Assembly (NCBI RefSeq): GCF_018129005.1
Contig: NZ_JAAEDL010000035.1
Location: 1-51,580, forward strand
Source of the DNA: Neoroseomonas eburnea
GTDB lineage: Bacteria > Pseudomonadota > Alphaproteobacteria > Acetobacterales > Acetobacteraceae
Direction: 5' to 3'
Length of the DNA stretch: 51,580 nt
Shown here piece by piece: positions 34,675 through 43,330 of this stretch. Numbering within the stretch: position 1 is the first letter of the stretch; each line of letters starts with the position of its first letter. A program made the translations under genes and the position numbers. Below the pieces are notes generated by a model, which saw only the letters and a list, made by a program, of their open reading frames with translations, was not told the origin of the DNA and searched no databases.

Positions 34675-34951
34675 ATGCCGAATACCCGCAGCCGCACCGT
34701 CACCTGGGAAGCCGGCGCGCTGCCGCCGAGCCTGCTGGTGCTGGTGCCGCAATCCGAGCGCGGCGCTGGCGTTGATGTCGGGCGTCGCCAATGCCGCCGC
34801 CTTCGCCGCGATCGTCGCGGTTGGCCTGGTGCTGCATGCGACCGGCGGGGCGCACAGCATCCTCGCCTGGCGCGTCACGCTGGTGCTGATCGCCGCCGGC
34901 TCCGCCCTGACGGCGCTGGCGATGCTGTGGCTCGATCGCCGGCGCGGCTGA
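34675..34951 (+). pseudogene. Small membrane protein gene, apparently frameshifted
   Basis: An ATG at 34675 with AAGGAAG upstream opens MPNTRSRTVTWEAGALPPSL and continues as plausible protein for about 30 codons. The likely continuation is in another frame (ALALMSGVANAAAFAAIVAV, then HSILAWRVTLVLIAAGSALT and a C-terminal LDRRRG), with two membrane helices. A single extra base near 34760-34775 would explain this. Restored, it would have about 92 residues. Alternatively only the 58-residue ORF from the ATG at 34775 is translated. Function unknown. Confidence 0.5.
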
Positions 34952-36349
34952 TCAGGCCAGCCAGGCGGGGGGATGGCTGCCGAGCGGCATCGCCGGCAGC
35001 GTCCAGCGCGCCGGGGTCTCGCTCAACACCGCGCTGTGCCGCACGGCCGTCATTTGGCCGAAGCCGCTCTCGCCGGACTCGAGGAGCCTGGCGACCGCGG
35101 CGTCGGGAACTTCCGGCGCGGCGAGCCCGCCCGCGACGCGCCCGAGCCGCTTGATCCACTCCCCCGTGCCGGCCAGCGAAACCTGCACGAGCCAGGACCC
35201 GCCTTCCTGCGCGCGGCGCAGCAGCGCCGCCATGGCGCCGAAGGCGAGCAGGTAGCCCGAGGCGTGGTCGATCGCCTGGCAGGGCAGGGGACGTGGCCTG
35301 GCCTCGCCGGCGGCCACGGCTTCCGCGTCATTGATGCCGTTGGCGTTCTGCACCAGGGAATCGAAGCCGCGCCGCCCGGCCCAGGGACCGAGATGCCCGT
35401 AGGCGGAGAGCGAGACGCAGACGATCCCGGGACGCAGCGCGGCAAGCTGCTCCGGCGCGAAGCCGTGGCCCGCCATCGCGCCCGGCCGATAGCCCTGAAG
35501 GAACACATCCGCGCCGGCGGCGAGCCCGCGCAGCCGCGCCCGGTCGGCTTCCTGCCGCAGATCGAGTGCCGCATTGCGCTTGCCGCGCCCGGTATCCATG
35601 ACGAGCGCCGGGATCGAGGGCAGGTGCGGCCCCGTGATGTGCAGCACCTCGGCGCCATGCGCGGCGAGCGTCCGCCCGGCGACCGGTCCGGCGATGACCC
35701 GCGTGAGGTCGAGCACGCGCAGCCCCGCGAGCGGCCGCGCGGCAGCCGGCGGCAGCGGGGTGGGTGGCGCCTCGCCGATGCGCTCGATCGTCACGGCGGG
35801 CAGCCCGGCCGCCGCCTGGCCCTGGGGCTGCGACGCCCATTCGTCGAGGCTGCGCGTCATGGTCGCCACCAGGCCGGCCTCGGCGGCGGCGGTTTCCAGC
35901 GCCTCGGCCGTCCAGCCCTGCAGGGCGCGGCCGACCGCATCGCGGTCGTAGTCGCAGCCGAGCAGCCGCAGCATGCCGTCGCGGTGGTGCGGGAAGTTGG
36001 TGTGCAGCCGCACCCAGCGCCCGTCGCCGCACTGGTGCAGCCCGGCGATCCGGTCCCAGCCCTCGTGCACCCGTTTGCCGCCGATCCTCAGATGGTGCTC
36101 GGAGCGGAACTCGGTCAGTGCATGGGCCATGTCCACCGCGAGCCGCTGCCGCCCGCCACCGCGCGCGGCGTGGATGCCGGCCGCCGCGGACCCGGCGGCG
36201 GCGATGCTCGCCACCGCGGCGGTGCCGACCGCGAAGGTGGACGGCAGCACCGGATCCGTGCCGGAGAGCGCGACCTCCGGCAGGGCGGCGGCATCGAGCC
36301 CCGCGAGGCGCCAGAGCGCGGCGAGGGAGTCGCGGGGGGCGATGGTCAT
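34952..36349 (-). CDS. CaiB/BaiF family III CoA-transferase
   Basis: 465 residues. The class III core is clear in the C-terminal part: LAGLRVLDLTRVIAGPVAGR, AHGAEVLHI, LDLRQEADRARLRGLAAGAD, FLQGYRPGAMAGHGF and VCVSLSAYGHLGPW. The catalytic Asp normally follows the GRGKRN motif, as in DTGRGKRNAALDL. The N-terminal 200 residues are a second, less typical CoA-transferase-like half. It moves CoA between carboxylic acids; the substrates are unknown. An acyl-CoA synthetase lies just upstream on the same strand, so the pair may activate the same acid. Confidence 0.88.
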   Translation of the reverse strand: MTIAPRDSLAALWRLAGLDAAALPEVALSGTDPVLPSTFAVGTAAVASIAAAGSAAAGIHAARGGGRQRLAVDMAHALTEFRSEHHLRIGGKRVHEGWDRIAGLHQCGDGRWVRLHTNFPHHRDGMLRLLGCDYDRDAVGRALQGWTAEALETAAAEAGLVATMTRSLDEWASQPQGQAAAGLPAVTIERIGEAPPTPLPPAAARPLAGLRVLDLTRVIAGPVAGRTLAAHGAEVLHITGPHLPSIPALVMDTGRGKRNAALDLRQEADRARLRGLAAGADVFLQGYRPGAMAGHGFAPEQLAALRPGIVCVSLSAYGHLGPWAGRRGFDSLVQNANGINDAEAVAAGEARPRPLPCQAIDHASGYLLAFGAMAALLRRAQEGGSWLVQVSLAGTGEWIKRLGRVAGGLAAPEVPDAAVARLLESGESGFGQMTAVRHSAVLSETPARWTLPAMPLGSHPPAWLA

Positions 36350-36464
36350 GCGGCAGCCTCGCGCCTCCGCGGCCAGCGGTCCAGGCCTCGCCCGATGTCG
36401 GGCTGAAGCGCGACGAAGGTCGTGATGGGCAGCCGCCGGAGCAGGTCCTGCGCGACCGGCCCCT

Positions 36465-38198
36465 TCAGCCCCAGAGCTTCTCCGCCTCCGCCGTGCGCGC
36501 CTCGATCGCCGCGCGGCGCTTCACCTTCTGGGTCGGCGTCAGCAGGCCGTTCTCGATGGTGAAGGGTTCGGTCACCGCCCAGTGGCGGATGCGCTCGATG
36601 GTCGGCAGCTTGGCGTTCACCCGGCGCACCGCCTCGGCCACCTTCTCCGCCATGCCCTCGTTCGGGACGATCAGGGCGACGAGCGCCGGCTTGCCTTCGC
36701 CGGAGACGAGCGCCTGGTGCACCTCCGGCTCGGCCATCAGCAGACATTCGATCTTGGCCGGGCTGACCATGTCGCCGCCGAGCGTCTTGATGAAGTCCCG
36801 CTTGCGGTCGGTGATGCGGAGATAGCCGTCCTCCAGCGCGCCGATGTCGCCGGTGTGCAGCCAGGGGGCTTCGCCGGGCGGGTCCCCGGGCAGGGGCTTG
36901 AGCGAGGAGGCCGTCGCCTCCGGGTTGTTCCAGTAGCCGGTCATCACCAGGTCGCCGCGCACCAGCACCTCGCCATCCTCGGCGATGCGGCATTCGACGC
37001 CCTTGAGCGGCGGACCGACGGTGTGGCGCCGGTTGGCCCAGGGCAGGTTGACGCTGACCACCGGCCCGGCCTCGGTCTGCCCGTAGCCCTGGATCACCGG
37101 CAGGCCGAGGGCGATGAAGAAGCCCGAGAGTTCCGGGTCGAGCCGCGCGCCGCCCGAGACCATCGCCCGCAGCCGCCCGCCGAATCGCGCCCGCGACTTC
37201 TCCCGCACCAGGCGGTCGAGCACGGCATCCTGCAGCCTCTCGAACAGGCCGAGCGGCGGGCCGTCCATCCGGCGCAGGCCGAGCTCCACGGTGCGGTCGA
37301 ACAGCCGGCGCTTGAAGGCGCTCTCCTTCTCGAGGCCGTGCAGGATGCGCCCGCGCAGCACCTCGAACAGCCGGGGAACGGCGGTGACGATGGCCGGCCT
37401 GATCTCCGCGAGTTCGTGCGCGAGCCGGTCCGCCCCGCGCGAATAGACCACCTCCAGCCCCAGCGAGGGCAGCAGGAAGCCGCCCACCGTGTGCTCGTAG
37501 GCGTGCGACAGCGGCAGGAAGGAGAGGTAGCATTCCCCGATCAGCCCGAGCCGCTTGACCAGCGGCGCGACGCCGTCCCGGTTCGCCAGCAGCGCGCGGT
37601 GCGGCAGCATCACCCCCTTGGGCGGGCCGCCGGTGCCGGAGGTGTAGATCAGGCAGGCGAGGCTGTCGCTCGGCACGGCGGCCGCCTCGGCCGCGAGCAT
37701 CGCGGGGTCGCCAGGGGTCGCCAGGGCCTCGGCCCAGCCGTGAGCCACGAGGCCAGCCTGGGCGGGCGGGTCCTCGCAGCAGACCAGCAGGTCGAGGCCA
37801 TCGGCGAGGGCCGCGCCTTCCAGCACCCGCTCGGCGAGCCTGCGGGTCGAGACGATCGCCGCCCGCGCCCCCGAATCGCGCAGGATATGCGCGTGGTCGC
37901 CCGGCAGGTTGGTGGTGTAGGTCGGCACGGTGATGGCGCCGACCGCCATGATGGCGGTGTCGGCGATCGGGAATTCCGGGCGATTTTCGCTGACCAGCAG
38001 GACGCGGTCGCCAGGGCCGATGCCGCGGCCGCGCAGGAAGGCCGCGACCGCGGCTACCTGCACCGCGAAATCCCCCCAGCGCAGCGATTGCCAGGCGCCG
38101 CCCTGCCAGTGGCGGAACAGCGGGCGGTCGGCCCATTCCGCCGCCCGCGACAGCATCATCGCCGGCAGCGTCGGCCAGGTCCCTGGCGAATACGGCAT
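36465..38198 (-). CDS. AMP-dependent acyl-CoA synthetase (long-chain type)
   Basis: 577 residues. It has the AMP-binding P-loop YTSGTGGPPKGVMLPH, IQGYGQTEAGPVVSVN, LHTGDIG and the C-terminal ITDRKRDFIKTLGGDMVSP hinge with its Lys. It activates a carboxylic acid with ATP and CoA. The order of motifs and length fit the FAA1-like long-chain group, often found next to branched-chain amino-acid ABC genes, though none are here. The ATG at 38198 has GGGAAG upstream. The CoA-transferase gene follows after 115 bases. Confidence 0.9.
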   Translation of the reverse strand: MPYSPGTWPTLPAMMLSRAAEWADRPLFRHWQGGAWQSLRWGDFAVQVAAVAAFLRGRGIGPGDRVLLVSENRPEFPIADTAIMAVGAITVPTYTTNLPGDHAHILRDSGARAAIVSTRRLAERVLEGAALADGLDLLVCCEDPPAQAGLVAHGWAEALATPGDPAMLAAEAAAVPSDSLACLIYTSGTGGPPKGVMLPHRALLANRDGVAPLVKRLGLIGECYLSFLPLSHAYEHTVGGFLLPSLGLEVVYSRGADRLAHELAEIRPAIVTAVPRLFEVLRGRILHGLEKESAFKRRLFDRTVELGLRRMDGPPLGLFERLQDAVLDRLVREKSRARFGGRLRAMVSGGARLDPELSGFFIALGLPVIQGYGQTEAGPVVSVNLPWANRRHTVGPPLKGVECRIAEDGEVLVRGDLVMTGYWNNPEATASSLKPLPGDPPGEAPWLHTGDIGALEDGYLRITDRKRDFIKTLGGDMVSPAKIECLLMAEPEVHQALVSGEGKPALVALIVPNEGMAEKVAEAVRRVNAKLPTIERIRHWAVTEPFTIENGLLTPTQKVKRRAAIEARTAEAEKLWG

Positions 38199-38271
38199 GT
38201 ATCTTCCCCGCAATGTCCTCGGGGGATGTAGGGGCGGCGGAAGCGCTTGGCCAAGTCCTCGTTTCGCCTAT

Positions 38272-40107
38272 ATGGGCAGCGTGACCCGCAAGCATCTCCC
38301 CACCCCCGCCCGCGCCCCCCTCGACGCCGCCGCCGCGGAAGCCGCGCTGCCCGTCTGGGACCTCTCCGACCTCTATGCCGGGCCGGACGACCCGCGCCTC
38401 GCCGCCGACCTCGACCGCACCGAGCAGGAGGCCCGCGCCTTCGAGGCGCGGCTCTCCGGTCATCTCGGCGGGCTGGCGGGCGATGCCCTGGCCCAGGCCA
38501 TCTCGGAATACGAGGCGATGTGGGAGCGGCTCGGCCGCGTCACCTCCTTCGCCGGGCTGCTCTTCAGCGGCGATGCGCAGGATCCGGCCAACGGCCGCTT
38601 CTACCAGACGACGCAGGAGAGGGTGACGACCATCTCCTCCCACCTGCTGTTCTTCACGCTGGAGCTGAACCGGCTCGAGGACCAGGCGCTGGAGGCGAAG
38701 GCCGCCGGCTCCGCCGCCCTCGCGCATTGGCGCCCCTGGCTGCGCGACCTGCGCGTCTTCCGCCCGCACCAGCTTTCGGACGAGGCCGAGAAGCTGCTGC
38801 ACGAGAAGGAGGTCGCCGGCCGTTCCGCCTGGGTGCGCCTGTTCGACGAGACCATCGCCACCATGAAGGTGAAGGTGGGCGAGGAGGAACTGACGGTTTC
38901 CGCCGCGCTCAACCGCTTCTCGGACCGTGACCGCGCGCGCCGCGCGGCGGCGGCGGAAGGCATCTCGGCGGCCTTCGGGGAGCGGGTGCGGCTGTTCTCG
39001 CTGATCACCAACACGCTCGTGAAGGACAAGGAGATCGAGGACGGCTGGCGCCGCTACCCGCGCCCCGGTTCCTACCGCAACCGCTCCAACATGGTGGAGG
39101 ACGAGGTGGTGGACGCGCTCGTCTCCGCCGTCCGCGCCTCCTACTCGCGCCTGTCGCACCGCTACTACGCGATGAAGGCGAAGTGGCTCGGCCTGCCGAA
39201 GCTGCAGCACTGGGACCGCAACGCGCCGCTGCCGGACGAGGACGACCGGCTGGTGCCCTGGCCCGAGGCGGTGGAGCGCGTGCTGGCCTCCTACGCCGCC
39301 TTCAGCCCGGAGCTCGCGGCGATCGGCAGGCGCTTCTTCGACAAGCCGTGGATCGATGCGGCGCTGCGGCCGGGCAAGGCGTCCGGCGCCTTCGCGCATC
39401 CGACGGTGCCCTCGGCGCATCCCTATCTGCTGCTGAACTACCACGGCAAGGCGCGCGACGTGATGACGCTGGCGCACGAGCTTGGGCATGGCGTGCACCA
39501 GATCCTCGCCGGCGGGCAGGGCTACCTGATGTCCTCGACGCCGCTGACGCTGGCGGAGACCGCCTCGGTGTTCGGCGAGATGCTGACCTTCCGCGCCGTG
39601 CTCGATGCCGAGACCGACCCGCGCCGCCGCCGCGCCATGCTGGCCGGCAAGGTCGAGGACATGCTGAACACGGTGGTCCGCCAGATCGCCTTCTACCGCT
39701 TCGAGACGCTGCTGCACGACGAACGCCGCAAGGGCGAGGTCGCGCATGAGCGCATCGCCGAGCTGTGGATGCAGGTGCAGACGGAAAGCCTCGGCCCGGC
39801 CTTCGAGTTCACGCCCGACTACGGCGTCTACTGGTCCTATGTGCCGCACTTCGTGCACACGCCCTTCTACGTCTATGCCTACGCCTTCGGGGATTGCCTC
39901 GTGAACGCGCTGTATGGCGTCTATCGCGACGGGGGCGTGCAGGACTTCGAGGGCAAGTACCTCGACATGCTGCGCGCCGGCGGCACGCTGCGGCACCGGG
40001 AACTGCTCGCGCCCTTCGGGCTGAACGCGGCGGACCCGGCCTTCTGGGCGAAGGGCCTCGATGTGATCTCGGGCTTCATCGACGAGCTCGAGCGCGCGGA
40101 TGGCTGA
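38272..40107 (+). CDS. pepF: M3 family oligoendopeptidase (PepF-like)
   Basis: 611 residues. The zinc motif HELGHGVH is preceded by RDVMTLA; the third ligand Glu is in LAETASVFGEML. The N-terminal half is the helical pair characteristic of PepF (AISEYEAMWERLGRVTSFAG, HLLFFTLELNRLEDQ). It degrades short peptides in the cytoplasm. The ATG at 38272 begins MGSVTRKHLP; the frame extends upstream only as a shadow of the synthetase gene. It is divergent from the acyl-CoA synthetase gene across 73 bases and overlaps the aarF-like gene by 8 bases. Confidence 0.93.
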   Translation: MGSVTRKHLPTPARAPLDAAAAEAALPVWDLSDLYAGPDDPRLAADLDRTEQEARAFEARLSGHLGGLAGDALAQAISEYEAMWERLGRVTSFAGLLFSGDAQDPANGRFYQTTQERVTTISSHLLFFTLELNRLEDQALEAKAAGSAALAHWRPWLRDLRVFRPHQLSDEAEKLLHEKEVAGRSAWVRLFDETIATMKVKVGEEELTVSAALNRFSDRDRARRAAAAEGISAAFGERVRLFSLITNTLVKDKEIEDGWRRYPRPGSYRNRSNMVEDEVVDALVSAVRASYSRLSHRYYAMKAKWLGLPKLQHWDRNAPLPDEDDRLVPWPEAVERVLASYAAFSPELAAIGRRFFDKPWIDAALRPGKASGAFAHPTVPSAHPYLLLNYHGKARDVMTLAHELGHGVHQILAGGQGYLMSSTPLTLAETASVFGEMLTFRAVLDAETDPRRRRAMLAGKVEDMLNTVVRQIAFYRFETLLHDERRKGEVAHERIAELWMQVQTESLGPAFEFTPDYGVYWSYVPHFVHTPFYVYAYAFGDCLVNALYGVYRDGGVQDFEGKYLDMLRAGGTLRHRELLAPFGLNAADPAFWAKGLDVISGFIDELERADG

Positions 40108-41470
40108 ACGGGAAGGCAGCACGCTGTTCGGGGAGGCGCGGCGCATGCTGCGCACCTCCGGCGCCGTCACCGGCATCGCCGCGCGCGTCGCCGGGCAGCG
40201 CATCTTCGGCATGAAGGGCGGCGCGGCATCCCATGCGGAGGACCTCAAGGCCATCCTCGGCGGACTCAAGGGGCCGATGATGAAGGTGGCGCAGTTCCTC
40301 TCCACCGTGCCGGACGCGCTGCCGCCGGAATACGCCAAGGAACTCGCGACCCTGCAGGCCAATGCCCCGCCCATGGGCTGGCCCTTCGTGCGGCGGCGCA
40401 TGGCGAACGAGCTCGGCCCCGCCTGGGAATCGAAATTTGCTTCCTTTGAGCGCGAGGCGGCGGCGGCGGCCTCGCTCGGACAGGTGCACCGTGCGGTGCT
40501 GCCGGATGGCGGCCGCGTCGCCTGCAAGCTGCAGTATCCGGACATGGCCTCCGTTGTGGAGGCCGACCTACGCCAGCTCAAGATCGCCATGGCGATCTAT
40601 CGCCGCATGGACCCGACGCTCGAGAACGACGAGGCCTATCTCGAGCTCGCCGACCGGCTGCGGGAGGAGCTCGACTACCTGCGGGAGGCCGCGCAGCAGC
40701 GGCTCTATGGCCTGATGCTGGCAGGCGTGCCCGGCGTGCGCGTGCCGGAACCGGTCGAGGGCTACTGCACCCGCCGGCTGCTGACCATGACCTGGCTCGA
40801 AGGCCGCGCCATCCAGGCCCGCATCGACGAGGACCCGCCGGAGGAGGAGCGCGCCGCCTATGCCCGCGCCCTGTTCCGTGCCTGGTACGTGCCCCTGTAT
40901 CGCTACGGCGTCATCCATGGCGACCCGCATCTCGGCAACTACCAGGTGCGCGGCGAATGCCCGGAGAATGGCGGCTGGGGCATCAACCTGCTCGACTTCG
41001 GCGTGATCCGCGTCTTCCCGCCGGCCTTCATCGGCGGCGTGATCATGCTCTACGAGGCGGTGCGCGACGACGATTTCGACAAGGCCGCCGAGGCCTACCG
41101 AATCTGGGGCTTCCGCGACCTCAAGCGGGAGACGATGGAAGTGCTCAACATGTGGGCGCGCTTCCTCTACGAGCCGTTGCTCGATGATCGCGTGCGGCCG
41201 ATCCAGGTCAGCGACGACCCGATGTACGGGCGCAGGATCGCCGAGCAGGTGCATGCCGGGCTGAAGCGCACCGGCGGCGTGCGGGTACCGCGGGAATTCC
41301 CGCTGATGGACCGGGCGGCGATCGGGCTGGGTTCGGTGTTCCTGCGGCTCGGGGCGAAGGTGAACTGGCACGACCTGTTCCACGAGCTGGTCGCGGATTT
41401 CGACGAGACCAGGCTCGCCGAGCGGCAGCAGGCGGCGCTGGCGCAGGCCGGCGTTCCGGCGCCGGCCTGA
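40100..41470 (+). CDS. AarF/ABC1/UbiB-family atypical kinase
   Basis: 456 residues. Family motifs are the KxGQ region, here in the variant form KVAQFLS, the Ala-rich loop AAAAASLGQVHRA, ELDYLREAAQ, HGDPHLGNYQ and LLDFGVIR (DFG-like). ABC1/UbiB proteins are ATPase-kinases that support ubiquinone biosynthesis at the membrane. The KVAQ variant, with Ala for the second Gly, is seen in one bacterial branch of the family. Translational overlap with the peptidase gene suggests one transcript; a COQ9-family gene lies 6 kb away. Confidence 0.9.
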   Translation: MAEREGSTLFGEARRMLRTSGAVTGIAARVAGQRIFGMKGGAASHAEDLKAILGGLKGPMMKVAQFLSTVPDALPPEYAKELATLQANAPPMGWPFVRRRMANELGPAWESKFASFEREAAAAASLGQVHRAVLPDGGRVACKLQYPDMASVVEADLRQLKIAMAIYRRMDPTLENDEAYLELADRLREELDYLREAAQQRLYGLMLAGVPGVRVPEPVEGYCTRRLLTMTWLEGRAIQARIDEDPPEEERAAYARALFRAWYVPLYRYGVIHGDPHLGNYQVRGECPENGGWGINLLDFGVIRVFPPAFIGGVIMLYEAVRDDDFDKAAEAYRIWGFRDLKRETMEVLNMWARFLYEPLLDDRVRPIQVSDDPMYGRRIAEQVHAGLKRTGGVRVPREFPLMDRAAIGLGSVFLRLGAKVNWHDLFHELVADFDETRLAERQQAALAQAGVPAPA

Positions 41471-41492
41471 TGTCGTGCCTGTCCGCTTCCGT

Positions 41493-41508
41493 CGCCGGAT
41501 CTCCGGCG
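41493..41508 (+). terminator. Palindromic hairpin after the aarF-like gene
   Basis: CGCCGGA-TC-TCCGGCG, 22 bases after the stop. There is no T-run. The rest of the 295-base gap before pntAA holds a weak, degraded match (CCATCTTCACCCG, near 41585) to the palindromic repeat family and no gene. Confidence 0.3.
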
Positions 41509-41765
41509 AAAGTAGCGGGCAGCACATTGGGGAGGTCTCCGTTCGCCCTGGTGCAGGATGACCGCTCCGGCGCCCTGTTGGGCGACCATCTTCACCCGGA
41601 GGGCTGATTCCGCCCGGTCGCGATCCGCCCTGGCGGCGCCCGCCGCGAGACCGGCCGTTCGGAGTTGGGTGGGGCGAGCAGGCCGTCACCGCGCCGCGCT
41701 GGACACCCCGCCGCGCCCCCTGTAGGTCCGATGCCGTACGAGTTGGGCGCAGGGAGACCTCCCGG

Positions 41766-42917
41766 ATGAAGCTTGCGGTCCTGAAGGAACGTCGGAGCGG
41801 GGAGACCCGCGTCGCGGCAACGCCCGAAACCGTCAAGAAATTCACCGCCATGGGCCTCGAGGTGACGGTGGAGCAGGGCGCGGGCCTTGCCTCCGGCCTG
41901 ACCGACGTGGCCTTTGGCGAGGCCGGGGCGAAGCTCGCCGGCTCGGCGGCCGAGACGCTGGCCGGGGCCGACATCGTGCTGAAGGTCCGCGCGCCGCTCG
42001 CCGCCGGGGAAGGGGAGGTGGACGAGTTCGCCGCCATCCCGAGGGGAGCACTGCTGATCGGCATCCTCGGCGCCGACGCCGAGGGCGCCGCGCGCTACGC
42101 CGCGGCCGGGATCGACGCCTGCTCCATGGAATTGCTGCCGCGCATCACCCGCGCGCAGTCGATGGACGTGCTGTCGTCCCAGGCGAACCTCGCGGGCTAC
42201 CGCGCGGTGATCGAGGGCGCGGCAGCCTACGACAAGGGCTTCCCGATGATGATGACGGCGGCCGGGACGGTGCCGGCCGCCAATGTCTTCATCATGGGCG
42301 CGGGCGTCGCCGGGCTGCAGGCGATCGCGACGGCCCGCCGCCTCGGTGGCCGCGTCTCCGCGACCGACGTCCGGCCGGCGGCGAAGGAGGAGATCAAGTC
42401 TCTGGGTGCCAGCTTCGTCGGCTACGAGGATGAGGAGAGCAAGGCCGCCCAGACCGCCGGCGGCTATGCCAAGCAGCTCTCGGCCGAATTCTACGCCAAG
42501 CAGGCGGAGGTGGTCGCCGGCCACATCGCCAAGCAGGACGTCGTGGTCTGCACCGCGTTGGTGCAGGGGCGCCGCGCGCCGACGCTGGTCACCGCCGCCA
42601 TGGTCGCCTCGATGAAGCCGGGCTCGGTGATCGTGGATATCGCCGCCGATGCCGGCGGCAATTGCGCGGTCACGCAGCCGGGCGAGCTGGTGGTGACCGG
42701 GAACGGCGTGAAGGTGCTGGGCTTCACCAACTGGCCCGGGCGCCTGCCGGCGGCTTCCTCGGCGCTCTATGCGCGCAACCTCCTCACCTTCCTGTCCACC
42801 TTCTGGGACAAGGACGCCAAGGCGCCGAAGCTGCCGGAGGAGGACGAGATCGTGAAGGGCGTGACGCTGACGCGCGGCGGCGCCGTGGTCCATCCGCTGA
42901 TGAAGCCGGCGGCGTAA
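41766..42917 (+). CDS. pntAA: NAD(P) transhydrogenase subunit alpha part 1
   Basis: 383 residues, the soluble NAD(H)-binding domain I. It begins [20 protein letters not shown] and has the alanine dehydrogenase-like fold, with the Rossmann motif [21 protein letters not shown] and the mobile-loop region ending in [13 protein letters not shown]. It takes hydride from NADH in proton-driven NADPH production. The alpha chain is split into two genes here, as is common in alphaproteobacteria. pntAB follows after 13 bases. Confidence 0.96.
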   Translation: MKLAVLKERRSGETRVAATPETVKKFTAMGLEVTVEQGAGLASGLTDVAFGEAGAKLAGSAAETLAGADIVLKVRAPLAAGEGEVDEFAAIPRGALLIGILGADAEGAARYAAAGIDACSMELLPRITRAQSMDVLSSQANLAGYRAVIEGAAAYDKGFPMMMTAAGTVPAANVFIMGAGVAGLQAIATARRLGGRVSATDVRPAAKEEIKSLGASFVGYEDEESKAAQTAGGYAKQLSAEFYAKQAEVVAGHIAKQDVVVCTALVQGRRAPTLVTAAMVASMKPGSVIVDIAADAGGNCAVTQPGELVVTGNGVKVLGFTNWPGRLPAASSALYARNLLTFLSTFWDKDAKAPKLPEEDEIVKGVTLTRGGAVVHPLMKPAA

Positions 42918-42930
42918 GGGGGCAGGGACG

Positions 42931-43326
42931 ATGAACGCGACGGAACTCGCAACACAGGCCCAGTCCATGGCGCAGCGCGCGCTGGAACTGGCCGAGCAGG
43001 CGAGGCGCGCCGCCGAGGCGGCCGCCCCCGTGGCCGCGGCCGCGGAGCCCTTCCTCTATCTGCTGACGATCTTCCTGCTGGCCTGCTTCGTCGGCTACCA
43101 CGTGGTGTGGAACGTCACCCCGGCGCTGCATTCGCCCCTGATGGGCGTGACCAACGCGATTTCCTCGGTGATCGTGGTGGGCGCCATCCTCGCCGCCGGC
43201 ACGGCCGATACGGTGGTGGCGCGGATCTTCGGCTTCCTGGCCGTGACGCTCGCCGCGGTGAACATCTTCGGCGGCTTCATGGTGACGCGGCGCATGCTCG
43301 CGATGTTCAAGAAGAAGGGGGGCTGA
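42931..43326 (+). CDS. pntAB: NAD(P) transhydrogenase subunit alpha part 2
   Basis: 131 residues. A coiled, Ala-rich N-terminus (about 1-35) is followed by membrane helices: [34 protein letters not shown] and [17 protein letters not shown]. The [17 protein letters not shown] loop is conserved. It forms part of the proton channel (domain II) of the transhydrogenase. pntB starts 4 bases after its stop. Confidence 0.95.
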   Translation: MNATELATQAQSMAQRALELAEQARRAAEAAAPVAAAAEPFLYLLTIFLLACFVGYHVVWNVTPALHSPLMGVTNAISSVIVVGAILAAGTADTVVARIFGFLAVTLAAVNIFGGFMVTRRMLAMFKKKGG

Positions 43327-43330
43327 GCCG

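Noticed and set aside
36346..40590. A 1414-codon minus-strand open frame, the longest in the window
   Set aside because: It runs antisense to the peptidase and AarF-like genes and out of frame through the acyl-CoA synthetase, all of which have clear motifs. Long shadow frames are expected at this GC content.
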